The notes under the pieces: model-generated
What the model was told of the DNA's origin: nothing
The model's database searches: none
Seen by the model: only the letters and a program-made list of their open reading frames with translations
Shown here: piece after piece, positions 31,129 to 39,640 of the stretch
Position numbering within the stretch: the stretch's first letter is position 1
Layout: every line of letters starts with the position of its first letter
Program-made: the position numbers and the translations under genes
Assembly: GCA_003427395.1 (NCBI GenBank)
Contig: BFEA01000235.1
Coordinates: 537,083-589,322 of the forward strand
Source: Chara braunii
Lineage: Eukaryota; Streptophyta; Charophyceae; Charales; Characeae
Direction: 5' to 3'
DNA length: 52,240 nucleotides

Positions 31129-31261
31129 CTTAGGGTTTAGAACTAGCTAGTTCGACTTCTGTTCTCTTCCAATTTCCTAGTTCCAGCCTCCTTCCACTCT
31201 CTTGCTTGCTCGCTAGCCATCGATCTTCGAGGGGCTTACCTCTTGCCGGTGGCGACCTCAT
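19104..31261 (-). CDS. FIB: Fibrillarin (box C/D snoRNP 2'-O-methyltransferase), seven exons
   Basis: Fibrillarin is the SAM-dependent 2'-O-methyltransferase of box C/D snoRNPs in the nucleolus. Exons (minus strand): 31240-31261, 30271-30649, 29263-29358, 28297-28374, 25921-26097, 19827-19895, 19104-19286; all introns are GT-AG and the reading frame is kept at every junction outside the gap. The protein starts MRSPPAR, then has a Gly/Arg-rich domain (part lost in an N gap), then [35 protein letters not shown], the SAM-binding [66 protein letters not shown] and [19 protein letters not shown]. The expected K-D-K-H catalytic set is present (RSKLA, FADVA, SIK, RDHAC). Length is about 330 codons with the gap counted, usual for plants. 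Intron 5 hosts a C/D snoRNA array. Confidence 0.95.
19394..19812. repeat. ~205-bp tandem duplication in intron 6
   Basis: The segment starting TACATAACATACATATTACA at 19394 recurs at 19597 (offset 203) and the copies remain similar to about 19812. They share GGGACGACAAAGCCACCGCT and GCCGCAAGTACAGTTCAATC. The duplication fills most of intron 6 (19287-19826). No snoRNA boxes were recognised in it. Confidence 0.85.
19827..19895 (-). CDS. FIB: Fibrillarin exon 6
   Basis: Twenty-three codons, [19 protein letters not shown] then ISIK, including the catalytic-set Lys. Acceptor CCCCCTTACAG, donor GTGCGT, phase 0 on both sides. Confidence 0.95.
20857..21001. repeat. Long hairpin, ~46-bp arms, in intron 5
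   Basis: The left arm 20857-20902 and the reverse complement of 20955-21001 share CTAGC, TTGGA, CCTGAATCTGGA and GCGTT at roughly 80 percent identity, around a loop of about 50 bases. It could be a foldback MITE or a structured intronic RNA (a pre-miRNA-like fold). Confidence 0.7.
21468..21545 (-). ncRNA. Box C/D snoRNA, U60-like, copy 1
   Basis: 78-nt snoRNA on the host-gene strand. The terminal stem is GAGGCG/CGCCTC (6 bp). The C box GTGATGA is the complement of 21532-21538, and the D box CTGA is the complement of 21474-21477. The antisense element CGGATTCCCCTT pairs with AAGGGGAATCCG in 25S rRNA and lies just ahead of a D'-like GTGA. By the box+5 rule it would direct methylation of the second G of AAGGGG. 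It is excised from fibrillarin intron 5 by inference. Confidence 0.85.
21675..21744 (-). pseudogene. U60-like snoRNA copy 2 (D box lost)
   Basis: The C box GTGATGA (21731-21737) and antisense element (21714-21725) are intact. Where the D box CTGA should be the sequence reads CGAT, and the terminal stem is weakened (TAGGCG against CGCCTC). Probably a dead copy. Confidence 0.7.
21829..21899 (-). pseudogene. U60-like snoRNA copy 3 (degenerate)
   Basis: Keeps the GAGGCGTG 5' edge and a shortened antisense core (AGGGGAATCC on the plus strand). The C box is altered (GTGATGT), the D box reads CTGT, and the middle third is unrelated to the other copies. Confidence 0.6.
22003..22055 (-). pseudogene. 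U60-like snoRNA copy 4 (antisense lost)
   Basis: The GGCGTGTGATGA 5' end is preserved and a CTGA is available (complement of 22004-22007). The antisense to 25S has lost its CCCCTT half, and no terminal stem closes the ends. A decayed copy, or one with a changed guide. Confidence 0.5.
22183..22260 (-). ncRNA. Box C/D snoRNA, U60-like, copy 5
   Basis: 78 nt, with terminal stem GAGGC/GCCTC, C box GTGATGA (22247-22253) and D box CTGA (22189-22192). The antisense has one change at its end (target-side ATGGGG for AAGGGG), leaving ten contiguous pairs (GGGGAATCCG) to 25S but placing a mismatch near the predicted methylation site. Confidence 0.75.
22384..22491. repeat. Small MITE-like inverted repeat
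   Basis: TACGGTCATTATTGCTG near 22405-22421 faces CAGCTATAATGACCGTA near 22451-22467, with outer CCCCCGAA and TCGGAGG edges. It is related to the hairpin at 24303-24412 and to half-elements near 16871, 20610 and 22773; all carry a CCCGAA edge, most with a following TCATTAT-AGC core. Confidence 0.65.
22556..22633 (-). ncRNA. Box C/D snoRNA, U60-like, copy 6
   Basis: 78 nt. Terminal stem GAGGC/GCCTC, C box GTGATGA (22620-22626), D box CTGA (22562-22565), full antisense to AAGGGGAATCCG (22603-22614 on the plus strand). A C'-like TGATCGA follows the D' region. The best-formed copy together with copy 7. Confidence 0.9.
22853..22930 (-). ncRNA. Box C/D snoRNA, U60-like, copy 7
   Basis: 78 nt, nearly identical to copy 6. 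C box 22917-22923, D box 22859-22862, antisense 22900-22911, terminal stem GAGGC/GCCTC. It lies in the second unit of the 297-bp duplication. Confidence 0.9.
23346..23421 (-). ncRNA. Box C/D snoRNA, U60-like, copy 8
   Basis: About 76 nt. C box GTGATGA (23408-23414), D box CTGA (23352-23355), complete antisense (23391-23402) and a GGC/GCC-type terminal stem. The region between D' and D differs from copies 6 and 7. It is the first copy to be transcribed in the cluster. Confidence 0.85.
23961..24040 (-). ncRNA. Candidate box C/D snoRNA of a second type
   Basis: On the minus strand: AGCG, then ATGATGT (C box with its last base changed), about 60 nt, then TCCGTCAAT, CTGA (D box) and CGCT, which closes a 4-bp terminal stem. 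The nine bases before the D box complement ATTGACGGA of the conserved 18S segment GGAATTGACGGAAGG. An internal inverted repeat (GGACTCC/GGAGTCC) is unusual for a C/D snoRNA. The short antisense and imperfect C box keep this tentative. Confidence 0.45.
24303..24412. repeat. Foldback MITE, ~45-bp arms
   Basis: CTACCGTCTTCACCCGAATA at the left end is mirrored by TATTCGGGTGAAGACGGTAG at the right end (20 bp, perfect). The pairing continues through GCCCGGT/ACCGGGC and GCCGTAT/ATACGGC around a loop of about 20 bases. It is a full-length member of the CCCGAA-edged family scattered in this gene. A hairpin precursor for small RNAs is an alternative. Confidence 0.8.
25336..25720. repeat. Inverted repeat, ~57-bp arms, plus an internal direct copy
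   Basis: 25336-25392 and the reverse complement of 25663-25720 share TCAACTCGAAGA, AGCATCAA, GATGTAAAATCCGCTC and GGAAGCAAGCACATATGG at about 90 percent identity. A third, partial copy in direct orientation lies at 25418-25447. It lies just downstream of exon 5 in the host transcript. Confidence 0.8.
25921..26097 (-). CDS. FIB: Fibrillarin exon 5
   Basis: Fifty-nine codons from [20 protein letters not shown] to [12 protein letters not shown], containing the catalytic-set Asp (FADVA). Acceptor GGTTGCATGCAG, donor GTAGGT, phase 0 on both sides. Confidence 0.95.
26101..26391. repeat. Two ~145-bp diverged tandem units in intron 4
   Basis: 26101-26240 and 26241-26391 share ATGCAACCCAA, GAAAACC, GTCAGCA, CATAAGCG, CAACAG, GACTT-GCAAC-GT-GACT-CCAC and ATTNAATNAGATGCA-like text at perhaps 70-75 percent identity. 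A weaker third unit may follow to about 26540. Confidence 0.6.
26542..28296. other. Intron 4 remainder
   Basis: No gene or snoRNA recognised on either strand. A shared CCCGATTCACT word occurs at about 27229 and 27371. An A12 run lies near 27646. Confidence 0.4.
28297..28374 (-). CDS. FIB: Fibrillarin exon 4
   Basis: Twenty-six codons, [19 protein letters not shown] then VSDIVGP: the SAM-binding motif I exon. Acceptor GGCTGTGTGCAG, donor GTGAGT, phase 0. The long open frame around it (28282-28941) is intron read-through and not coding. Confidence 0.95.
29263..29358 (-). CDS. FIB: Fibrillarin exon 3
   Basis: Thirty-two codons, [20 protein letters not shown] then [12 protein letters not shown], with the catalytic-set Lys in RSKLA. 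Acceptor TTTGAACAG, donor GTAAGT, phase 0. Confidence 0.95.
29359..30270. other. Fibrillarin intron 2
   Basis: GT-AG intron. It contains an inverted repeat: ACAATTCGTTC-TGTAGTGA near 29999-30018 against GATTACTACACACGAATTGT near 29849-29868, with a paired ACAGAAGGA/TCTACAGAGGG-type flank and AATGGAAGGG/CCCTTCCATT near 29904 and 29956. It folds into one imperfect hairpin of about 170 bp. No other gene seen. Confidence 0.55.
30271..30649 (-). CDS. FIB: Fibrillarin exon 2 (Gly/Arg-rich domain, with assembly gap)
   Basis: Starts after TGTTTTGCAG and reads [28 protein letters not shown], then the gap, then [15 protein letters not shown] and [43 protein letters not shown], with donor GTAAGT. The two sides are not in the same frame across the 95 Ns, so the gap length or the neighbouring C-run (30545-30568) is wrong in the assembly. 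This is the RGG domain that PRMTs methylate in fibrillarins generally. Confidence 0.9.
30450..30544. other. Assembly gap (95 N)
   Basis: Unresolved bases inside the GC-rich RGG-coding exon, next to a C24 homopolymer. Confidence 1.
31075..31124. repeat. (CT)n microsatellite in intron 1
   Basis: About 25 CT units; polypurine on the transcribed-sense strand of fibrillarin. Confidence 0.95.
31131..31138 (-). promoter_or_regulatory. telo-box
   Basis: TAGGGTTT on the plus strand is AAACCCTA on the minus strand. This is the telo-box common near the start of plant ribosomal-protein, nucleolar and snoRNA genes. By my exon model it lies in intron 1, about 100 bp after the donor. Confidence 0.45.
31240..31261 (-). 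CDS. FIB: Fibrillarin exon 1 (start codon)
   Basis: ATG AGG TCG CCA CCG GCA AGA G, then the donor GTAAGC. It encodes MRSPPAR and leaves one base that joins exon 2 as GAG-GGT (Glu-Gly). The MR-PP start resembles plant fibrillarins (MRPP...). A competing start near 30985 (ATG TAT TTG...) with a GTGAGT donor is also in phase but gives an atypical N-terminus. Confidence 0.6.
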
Positions 31262-31391
31262 CTTTCCTCACGTAAGAGGCGGCAAGTGGCGTTGGACTGG
31301 CCGGTCTTGCACCGAGAAGCGTGCGGCTGCCTTAGCTATGGCCGCTGCCTCGCTCTTCTGCCAGCGAGGTAGACTCGGTAGCGATAACGTC

Positions 31392-31397
31392 GGCCCA
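31392..31397 (-). promoter_or_regulatory. Site II element (TGGGCC)
   Basis: GGCCCA on the plus strand is TGGGCC on the fibrillarin strand, 131 bp upstream of the proposed ATG. Site II motifs accompany telo-boxes in many plant translation and nucleolar gene promoters. Only one copy is seen. Confidence 0.35.
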
Positions 31398-31599
31398 AGG
31401 TCGGCTACCCCCAACATCAGTCTCAGAGATCTGTCTGTCTACAACGTCATCGGTACAAATGCAGGAATAATCGCCGGCACAATCCAGGCGGAGTTTCGCT
31501 CAGTTTTTCACATTTCCACTCGTCTTCGAATCCGCCGCCTTTGCACTCCCTTTGTTCACATTCCCTGACGGCATCCCACACCTGTAAACTCCCCTTGCG

Positions 31600-32140
31600 A
31601 CCGGCTGAAGCGTGGATCTGAACCTAGCTGCAGGCCTACCGGTAGTTGGATGGCATCTGAAGGACAGTCCGTCTATCGGTCAAGACATCGTAGCCCGGAG
31701 CACACTGGCTGTTCCCAGACGTTGGAAACGGCGGCGCACTTGTGGTGGGAATGCGCTAGGGGAATGCCTCACTGTGGTATGTCTAGCTAGGTCTTCGATA
31801 GACAATCCGACGGTGGGGATGGAATGGTTAGGATCAATTTCGCAAGGCAATCGCAAAGCTTAGACCTATGGCAGTCCGGTCTGCCCGTAAGATTTTTGTG
31901 GCAACATCAACGGGAGAAGAAGTGTGGACCCATGGTGCTTGTGTGGGATCCGGTTTGGGCAATGAAAGGGCCTCTTTCCTCAGTGGCTGCTGAGGAGAAG
32001 AGGCCAAAGGCATTTAGGCAGGGGCCACTGGGGTGGGCTGTTTGGTGGATTTCAAAGGAAAGTTATTCATGGTACTCAGATTTTGAGAGGGAGGAAGGCA
32101 TGAGGACGTTCCAAGGTAACATGGAGTGGCCTCAACGCTG
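31600..32140 (+). mobile_element. Non-LTR (LINE) fragment, C-terminal zinc motif
   Basis: In the frame crossing 31710-31770 the translation is CSQTLETAAHLWWECARGMP. The ETAAHLWWEC pattern (His and Cys spaced as in the zinc-binding region after many plant LINE reverse transcriptases) marks the C-terminus of a non-LTR retrotransposon. A degenerate tail follows (KLRPMAVRSARKIFVATSTG in another frame). No reverse transcriptase core or poly(A) tail is visible. Confidence 0.5.
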
Positions 32141-32299
32141 AGTTTTTTTGCTGGTTCCTTAGCTCATTGATGGGGCTAAACCACTTGTCAGCCATAACCA
32201 CTGCAGGAACGTTAGTCCTGTTGGTTGCGATGTTGAGGCGAAAACCTTGACAAGGGTATCTACTCAATACTTGGAATGTCGGACATTGTCCTACTGGTG

Positions 32300-32500
32300 A
32301 TAAAATTTTGTTTGAATGATCTGCTTTATAAGATTGACACATCTGCCAAACGTTATTTTTGCCAAAGTTTTATTGAACCTAGGTTAGATGCCCGCAACGT
32401 CTGAGAATTTTAGTAGGGACCGACAATATGAACGACAACTTTTCACGTTTCACGAGGCAGCAGGGAGGCATTGTCGGGCGCAACGGTCTCACTCCTTGCG
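32300..32500. repeat. Diverged direct repeat, left copy
   Basis: Shares GATC-G-TTATAAG, GCCAAA-TTTATTGAA-CCTA and GACC-A-AAT-TGAACG with 36630-36810. The two copies are about 4.3 kb apart and flank the AT-rich tandem array; they could be old LTRs of one element. Confidence 0.4.
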
Positions 32501-32799
32501 GTAAGTGTCGGACCTCACAGTCGTGTCACTCAAAAATAAGCTAATGAGTTTTAATCAGCGCAGATACCGCTCTGATCGTGTTCGCCAACTATACCTTCCA
32601 CGACTCCCTTCGATAAGACTGAGTTCCATGAGATACAACTTACCTCTACCAATGAGGTTGTCACCACTTTTAGGTAGGTGTACCATTGTTGAGTCATTGA
32701 TCCACGTGCGAAGACTTTCACTTGCAGAGGTAGGTCAACTGAGGGTGTTTGCTCGATTGTTGTTGCGTAGGCATAAGCGCGGTTAAACACTTAAGACTG

Positions 32800-34360
32800 A
32801 CCCAGCAGGGCGTTGGGTTTCAGGGTGATAACCTCTTGAACCGACTTAAATTTCAAGTCAAACTTTTAAGGTCAATTTTGTCGCGTTTTTGCTGTATAGA
32901 CTAAGAAGACAATCATAACTTTTATTTTTAACTTAGGGTTGAAAATAGATGGATACAAAAATATACATAAGTCGAGGCTTAACCTTAGAATAATGTGTAT
33001 TTAAGAGTCCTTAATAATTCACAACATAAAAACTATTCACAAAGTTTTTATATATGCATTCAAGCATGGAATGTTTGACAAAAAAAATTCGCACAACCTC
33101 AATTAAAAAGGTTGCAAGACTTTTATTTTTACAGTTCATGTTGAGAGAAAAATTATATTTATACCATAATTTTTTTTGACCTTATGAAGTGAATCATGGA
33201 AGAGTCCATAGTTATAGGGTTTATCACTAAATAAATTTTGAATACATTTTTAGCGAACCTATCCGTCCAACTATATAATCTGAAAAAGCAATATGATACT
33301 TATGTGAATATTTGAAAGTGTATTTCATCACTATTCGGTGCACAAATCTCCGACATATAATAATTAAAATACTTATACATGAGAATGCAATGAGTAATAT
33401 GAGCGAAACACCTCTCACTTTTTCAATTGCGATGCATTTGAATGACCTCTCGCCCGCCAAAAGTCCATCAAATTCAAATTCAATAGTGAAATACAATATT
33501 TTCACATATAAAATGCAGAGAACAAGACACATGTTACGCGCTAACGATGGTCAACCTTCAATCCACTTCTTCGACTTGTCTCTTAATTCCCCTAAATCAT
33601 TCTCAATATTTATTTATTTTGAGACTCACAAGTCGAATCCCCTCACTTTGTTTCACAACATCCTTGAGAGTGACTAAGACTATTTAGGCAATTAACACCT
33701 AGAAACGGTTTTTTTGCCTAAAAATTATTCGTCTTTAAATTTGGGTATCAAGTCATGGGGAAATAGTTGAATCAATAAAAAATGACTAGTTACTAAATGA
33801 TAAAAATTAATATAGTTCATGCGCATCTCACCGAGAATCCTTCCTCAATGCCATATCTTAATGATTGTAACTTTTACACATACGGATCAAAAAATACTCA
33901 TTCTCTATTTTTTTCTTCACCCATTATTCTTCATTTTTAAAAAAAATTCAGATTTCATATTATGATAGTACAGTTTATGAATGTTATCCCAAAGCTCAAT
34001 TTTTATCCTTATATTGCGGAATCTGCCTAAACATTCATTTTTATCTTTAGTCTTATAAATGAGATTTGTTTTTAAAAAAAATGTCTCAGTCAAAAGTCAC
34101 TATAAAAGTTATACATTTTTCACTCTCCGTCCTCCCAATTTCATTTCCTCGGATCAAGCATGTTTTGTGTGGTTGCATATGATAGATCTCTATCAGATAA
34201 TTATCCAATACCACAAATAAACTCGACCCACATAGTTATTTTTATTTTTAAATTTTATTTTTCATTGATTTTATGTTATCATTTTTTTTTTCAGAACGTA
34301 CAAAGTTACTCAAATTAAAGTACATCTCATTGTTTCTCTTAGTTATTTTTATTACAACAC
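32800..34360. other. AT-rich non-coding DNA
   Basis: No gene supported. The 121-codon frame at 33312-33677 lies in AT-rich sequence and shows no motif. Confidence 0.4.
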
Positions 34361-34369
34361 TCGCAAGTA

Positions 34370-36600
34370 TCAGGTTGACTCGCATTCGAGTATTCCGCTA
34401 TTTGATCAATAACAAACATTATAAGTTAATGCAAGCAGTTAAATGACTCGGACTAGAGTATTTAACTACACTTTTCATATCATACAATTTCATACTTACT
34501 CAAAAAATAAAACAATTATCACTAGGCTTATATCTTATTACTTAATAAATGCTTTGAAAATGAGTACGTTGATAACTCACATTGGAGTATCCTACAATAC
34601 TCTAAGCACCAATTAACTTATACACTTACATATGTACGTAAGTAACAGAAAACATAACATTGAAGTTCTCACTTATTTTTAATACTAAGCAAACATTATG
34701 ATAACTCAAACTTAAGTATCCCACTTTTTGTTTTATGTCAAAGAATCCCCTCACATCTTATTACTTTTTAACTTGAATTAACTTGGTTTTCAAACTAGTA
34801 ATAAGATGACCCTCACTAAAGTCTCCTACTATCGATTGAAAATCATGTCATTTGACTTTTAAACAGGCAATAGGGGGACTCACACTGAAGTACCATACCG
34901 CGAGTTCAACGTTAAATTAATAAATTATACGCAAATATATACTAGACAATATTTTATATGTATATATATATATATATATATATGTATTCGCAAGCACATA
35001 AAAAAAAGCAATATGACAATTCACACTAGAGCATTCTCCACTTTCAATACAATATACACTAAGGTCAAATAAGAAATAAAACGACCCACATTAGAGTCTC
35101 TTATTTCCGATTCGAAACGAGGCGGACTACGAAATGACTGACATTGGACCCATGATTTTTTCGCCGCTCTTTTACTGTAAAAAACATACAAACAATCTAC
35201 AAATATGCAAGTGGCAGGATGACTGACACTGAAACTTCTTATCATTTGTTTTCAATATCAGTCAAACCGTGTCAAACCGTAAGTTCAAATAAGTAATAGG
35301 ATGACTTACATTAAAGTATCTCACTACTCATTCTTCATTTTGATCAGTTTAGACTAAAATTTCATAATATGATGACCCTTACTGAAACCCCCTACTATCA
35401 CTCAGATATCGTCCGTTTATCTTCAAGGAAATAATTAGGTGCCTCAAAATTAAGTACCCCATTATCGATTTTATATTAAACAAGCAGCTTATGCACAATC
35501 GATTAATAAATAATTATATTTTTATACATATACAAATACATGTTGAACTCCCTAAAACAAATAATAATATGTCACACATTGAAGTATCATGCCACCTTTC
35601 AATTCTAAATGAATAATAGGATAACTAATATTGAAGCATCTTACTTTTTGTTTAGAGTCCAACAACCAAATCCCAACTATTATTTTCAGTATAAGTAAGT
35701 TTAGACTTCAAACTAATAATAAGATGATCCGAACTTGAGCCCCATAATACACTCTCAAATATTATGCAATCTAAAATAAATAATAGGATGACTCACACTA
35801 GAGTATCCAAGTAGCAGAATAACTCACACAGTAGTATCCCGCTGGTTATTTTTCCTATAGTATTCAACTCAAATTCAAGTTGATAATACGGTGACCCTTA
35901 CCTGAGTCCCCTCCTATCACTTCAATATTCAGTATATCTTTAAACAAGTAATAAAATGATTCTCACTAAAATATCCTACTACGAGTTTCATGTCAGACAA
36001 GCAAGTTATGTATAAAGTTGTAATCAATTAATAGATAATTAAGTCTTATTTTTGTTAGCTAAGCGTATCTAAGTAAGTAGTAGGATAACTCGCACTATGG
36101 TATCTCACTACCCTTAAATCACACGCAGACTTACACATACACGTTTTTCTTTCATTTCAGTGTTAGGTATATCATCGGTCAAACAAGTAATGATACGACC
36201 CACCCTTGAGCCTCTTACTGCCGATTCATACCAACAATATGCTAACTGACATTGGAGTATTATTGCACTTTTCGCCTCATAAACGATTGTCATTTATAAG
36301 TGATCAACATACGATATCGCGACAAAATAATAAATTATCACATATTACATATTTGTTACATGAGTAGTAACATATCTTGAACTGAAGCATCGCACCGCTT
36401 TATAATGTAAGACAAACTAAAGTTTAAATCAACACACTAGAGGAACCCACTACCCTTTATTACCTACTCATCATAGTCTCGAACAAGTAGTAGAGCGACT
36501 TTTACTAAAGCGTCTTACTACTCGTCATGACAAATTTGACTAAAGTTAAACAAGTAATAGGACGACCCTCAATGAAACCTCCTATTATAAATTCGATATC
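34370..36600. repeat. Degenerate tandem array, ~27 units
   Basis: A motif of the form AATAGGATGACTCACACT followed by NAAGTATCCCACTACT recurs with variation about every 60-130 bases, for example near 34577, 34806, 34874, 35083, 35301, 35372, 35724, 35788, 35888, 35955, 36082, 36495 and 36562. Spacers often contain GTCAAACAAGTAA. The copies are strongly diverged, so this is an old satellite-like array or an expanded internal repeat of a mobile element. A (TA)n tract lies at 34962-34983. Confidence 0.75.
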
Positions 36601-36629
36601 AAGCAAACAATTTATGTCCGGCTTCGGTA

Positions 36630-36810
36630 AAAAGTTGTCCGGACTTCACAACTTGATGAGATCGGATTATAAGCCAAAACTTTATTGAAACCTAACCTAT
36701 GGTTAAAAGCCAAAAAAAACTTTAATTAGAGATGAGTTCAGAAACTTGTTAACATCCAGAAATAGTTAGTAATGACCAATAATGTGAACGGTTTATCTTC
36801 TATTTTTGGT
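36630..36810. repeat. Diverged direct repeat, right copy
   Basis: Partner of 32300-32500 in the same orientation. Confidence 0.4.
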
Positions 36811-37315
36811 GAGGCCACTTAAATGACCGATCGTTGAAGCGTTAAATCTAAATTTTTTCAACCTAAAACGAGGACGCGAGGCTTATCGACCTCGTGATTT
36901 AGATCGTAGACATGATGAAAAGAGCAGCCGCACCGGGTACAACGTGGATGGGCAACTAATTAATGGAGATTTGTGTCCGACTTTACCACTATGACATAGT
37001 CGAGCTCAAGCCGACAACGATTTTATGGAGGTTGGATGTCTGGCCGTAGGATTGAAGTGTTTGGCCTGCCGATAGGCTCAAGCGGACTGGGCCTGCTTAC
37101 AGCGCCACTGGAAGGCTGGTGGGCTATAACTCTTTCTTTAATAGGGTTGTTCCTGCTAAAAGTCAACTCTATCGGAAAACACGTCAGCCCGATGCACCAC
37201 TTGTATGAGGATCGAGGTCAGAATGCTCAACTAGGCTAGCTCCATTTTGGAGCAGTCGCTGACGAAGGTGAAGCAGCCCGTGGGCTTGCAGTCAAGCTCT
37301 TCATAAGACGAGTTG

Positions 37316-37430
37316 CTCCTACCTTACTCGTGGTAGGAGTTAGCCCAGCAGGTTGCAATGTCTAAGTCTCACGATGCAAATGTGGGGATCGAACCTGAAT
37401 GACCCCACTGGGCTAGCTCCATTTTGAGCA
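37316..37430 (-). repeat. tRNA-like (SINE-like) segments
   Basis: On the minus strand, TAGCCCAGTGGGG (an A-box-like word) is followed by CAGGTTCGATCCCCA, a perfect T-arm with a B-box. The A and B words are only 9 bases apart, so the tRNA body is deleted. A related copy lies at about 37203-37245 on the same strand (GCTAGCCTAGTTGAG...CTCGATCC). A CTCCTACC/GGTAGGAG hairpin lies at 37316-37339. Confidence 0.45.
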
Positions 37431-37508
37431 ACCTGCGAGCTTTCACGGCGGGCGCGACAAATTTCGATCGTGCAATCCTCAAGATCGTGCGACTGAAATC
37501 ATTTGTAT

Positions 37509-37570
37509 CAAGATTAGCATGACCTCTACGCAAGGATGACATGCATCAATCGAAAAATTGTTAATTTTTT
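37509..37570 (+). pseudogene. U6 snRNA-like sequence 2
   Basis: AAGATTAGCATG, CTACGCAAGGATGACATGCAT, CAATCGA and a terminal T-run follow the 3' two-thirds of U6 (AGATTAGCATGGCCCCTGCGC..AAGGATGACACGCA..AATCG). The 5' stem-loop and ACAGAGA box are missing. Confidence 0.75.
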
Positions 37571-37753
37571 TGTTTTTTTCGCAATCGAGTCTATAAAGGC
37601 TCGAACTTGGGTTTGTAATTCCGCAACTCGTAGATTTGTCATGAGCATAGGGTGACGGAAGAACGAAAAAAAGAAAAATGCAGATGGGAACCCACGAGCT
37701 GGCGGGTAAGTTGCAAACGCATGTTTTTTGAAAAAACAAGTGCATTTTTTCTT

Positions 37754-37754
<1 letters not shown>

Positions 37755-37787
<33 letters not shown>
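37755..37787. repeat. Poly-T tract
   Basis: About 30 T with few interruptions. Possibly the poly(A) tail of a minus-strand retroposon that includes the tRNA-like piece at 38076-38125. Confidence 0.85.
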
Positions 37788-37789
<2 letters not shown>

Positions 37790-38075
37790 CCTCCTCCACG
37801 TTCGTGATTGCAACCATCCTCGTGAAGTTACAAGGCGCTGCACTTTTCTGCGATCAAGCGGAAGATTCATTCTCATTTTGCATATTTGGTCAGTGGTGGG
37901 GCAGAGCCTGTTTTTCGTGAAGTTGTTCCCCACCTCGCAGTGCCATTGTTCCATTTGCATTCAAACTCAAGTCTGTATTCCTGCACTTCGTGGATGTCTA
38001 GTGACACCACAAAGTGCCCTGCCTTGTTGGCAAGGCCTGGAAGAGGTGGAAATGAGTGGTTGCTGAAGGTGACAT

Positions 38076-38125
38076 TCCCCCCCCTCGCTAAGTTGCATCA
38101 GGATTTGAACCTGAGTCCACGTTTC
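38076..38125 (-). repeat. tRNA T-arm-like (SINE-like) segment
   Basis: The minus strand reads GACTCAGGTTCAAATCCTGATG: a T-stem CAGG/CCTG around TTCAAAT, with a B-box match. No complete tRNA fold is present. Another T-arm-like AAGTTCGAGCC lies on the same strand near 37593-37610. Confidence 0.4.
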
Positions 38126-38529
38126 AACAGTTTGTGGGCCACCAATGACCCACGAAAAGAGATAGGTTTTTGTTTATTTTCTTTGTTTTCTTTATTTTTT
38201 TCTTTACCACTTTTTTTTTATCTTCATTTTTTTTATTCTGGCTCCGTTTCCAACCAGATTCATCTGCCCCTCCCTTAATGTGCAGCAAATAGATAAATGT
38301 AGGGGGAGGGGCACAAACTTGGCTACAAGTCAGGGAAGGTGCAAAGTAAGGGAGGGCTGTTGTGCTTGGAGCAACACAACAAGGAAAAGTTTGGTGCACC
38401 CTTTCCTCGATGCACGCGGTCTGGGAAAAGAGCAAAGGGCCCTTGTTTTCGTAGGGAGAAATGATAACTATAGTCCTTGATCGTGGGTTTAGATCAAGGG
38501 TTTTTGGTTGAGTTAAAGTGTTGCGCACA

Positions 38530-39280
38530 GCCCCTCCGACTAGTATAAAAGTTGGGTTGCCCTACTAACTGCCTCACATTTGGGCTCAGCTCAAGTGCTG
38601 TCCACACTTATTCTTGAGTGCTGATCAGATGCCGAGGAAGCCGAAGAAAGAGTTTCTGCAGGAGTGAGAGCTCTCAAGAAGTTGAGGGAGTTGAAGGTAA
38701 TTGAGGTCTACAGGGAGGAAGGAGATGGAGCTAGTACCCGGCAGCCATAGTGTTAGCGGTGGGGTGCGACCTCGACCTGAAGGCCTTCCTAAGGGAAGGT
38801 GTTGCTTGACTGCTACATCAACGTCAAGGCCTTCCTAGGGGAGGGTGCCGCCGAATTTGTGGCACGATGACATGATTGTATTTTTGCGGGGAGATGCTGC
38901 CAAGAAGATTAGAAATGTATGGAGTCAGGTGTGTGCATACCTAATCTTAGGTTGACATTCGGTGAAATGAATAACTTTGGCAGCGCGTCTCAACAAGTCA
39001 AAACTGAGGCAAATCGACTACCTTGTCAGGTGTATCGAGGTTATTGTCGGAGTTATATTGTTTTTTGACAGTCATGTAATTTTTTGTTTATGGAGTTCGA
39101 CCCGAGGTGATCGGGTTTTATTTTGATCTTGTGTTATTGGATGCACCATATGATGATTCAAATTTTTCCAGTTACTATTTAATATTGGATATAACTTTTT
39201 ATCAACTACGACCGATTCCTTTTGATATAATTATTTGGGGTTGTTGTAGCTTTCTATTAACTAGTATCTGAACGGACTAG
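38530..39280. other. Non-coding stretch
   Basis: No gene seen. It contains a direct repeat of AAGGCCTTCCTA-GGGA (38780 and 38829). Confidence 0.35.
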
Positions 39281-39287
39281 GATTAAG

Positions 39288-39640
39288 TTGTGGGTTTCAC
39301 GTTTGGTTGAAACCGCTCTAGTTGACCGGCGTATGCCTCGTACTTCGGATATCAGCGCCCTGAGCCGCGAGCAACGTCAAGGGTACAATGCCGTTTTACT
39401 TATGTGTACCTACGTTGTAGCGAAATTAGCAAATGTCCTCGACCATCTTAACTCTGCAATTGCATGTAACAACTTTCTCATGTGGGTCAGCAACTCGGTA
39501 GGGATACACCCCTAAGGGTGGCGACAACCCCTTAGGGAAGATAACTTGTGCCCCGAAGGAACTTATCCTATCATATGAGACTGCGGAAAGCACAACTGAT
39601 GCACCCATCTAGAGAGGCGAGGGGACGACGCGACCTCCTC
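39288..39640 (+). repeat. LTR-like repeat, family A, copy 1
   Basis: Shares the order CTAGTTGACCGNCG, GTAC/CTACNTTGTAGCGA, AACTNGGTAG..GGGATAC..CCC, GGTGGCGACAACCCC-TAGG and TATCCTATC with 49240-49700, and more weakly with 40195-40530. The copy in inverted orientation is at 50283-50710. It is interpreted as a solo or partial LTR. Confidence 0.6.

Noticed and set aside
37725-37960. Lys-rich minus-strand frames
   Set aside because: Created by the poly-T tract at 37755-37787.
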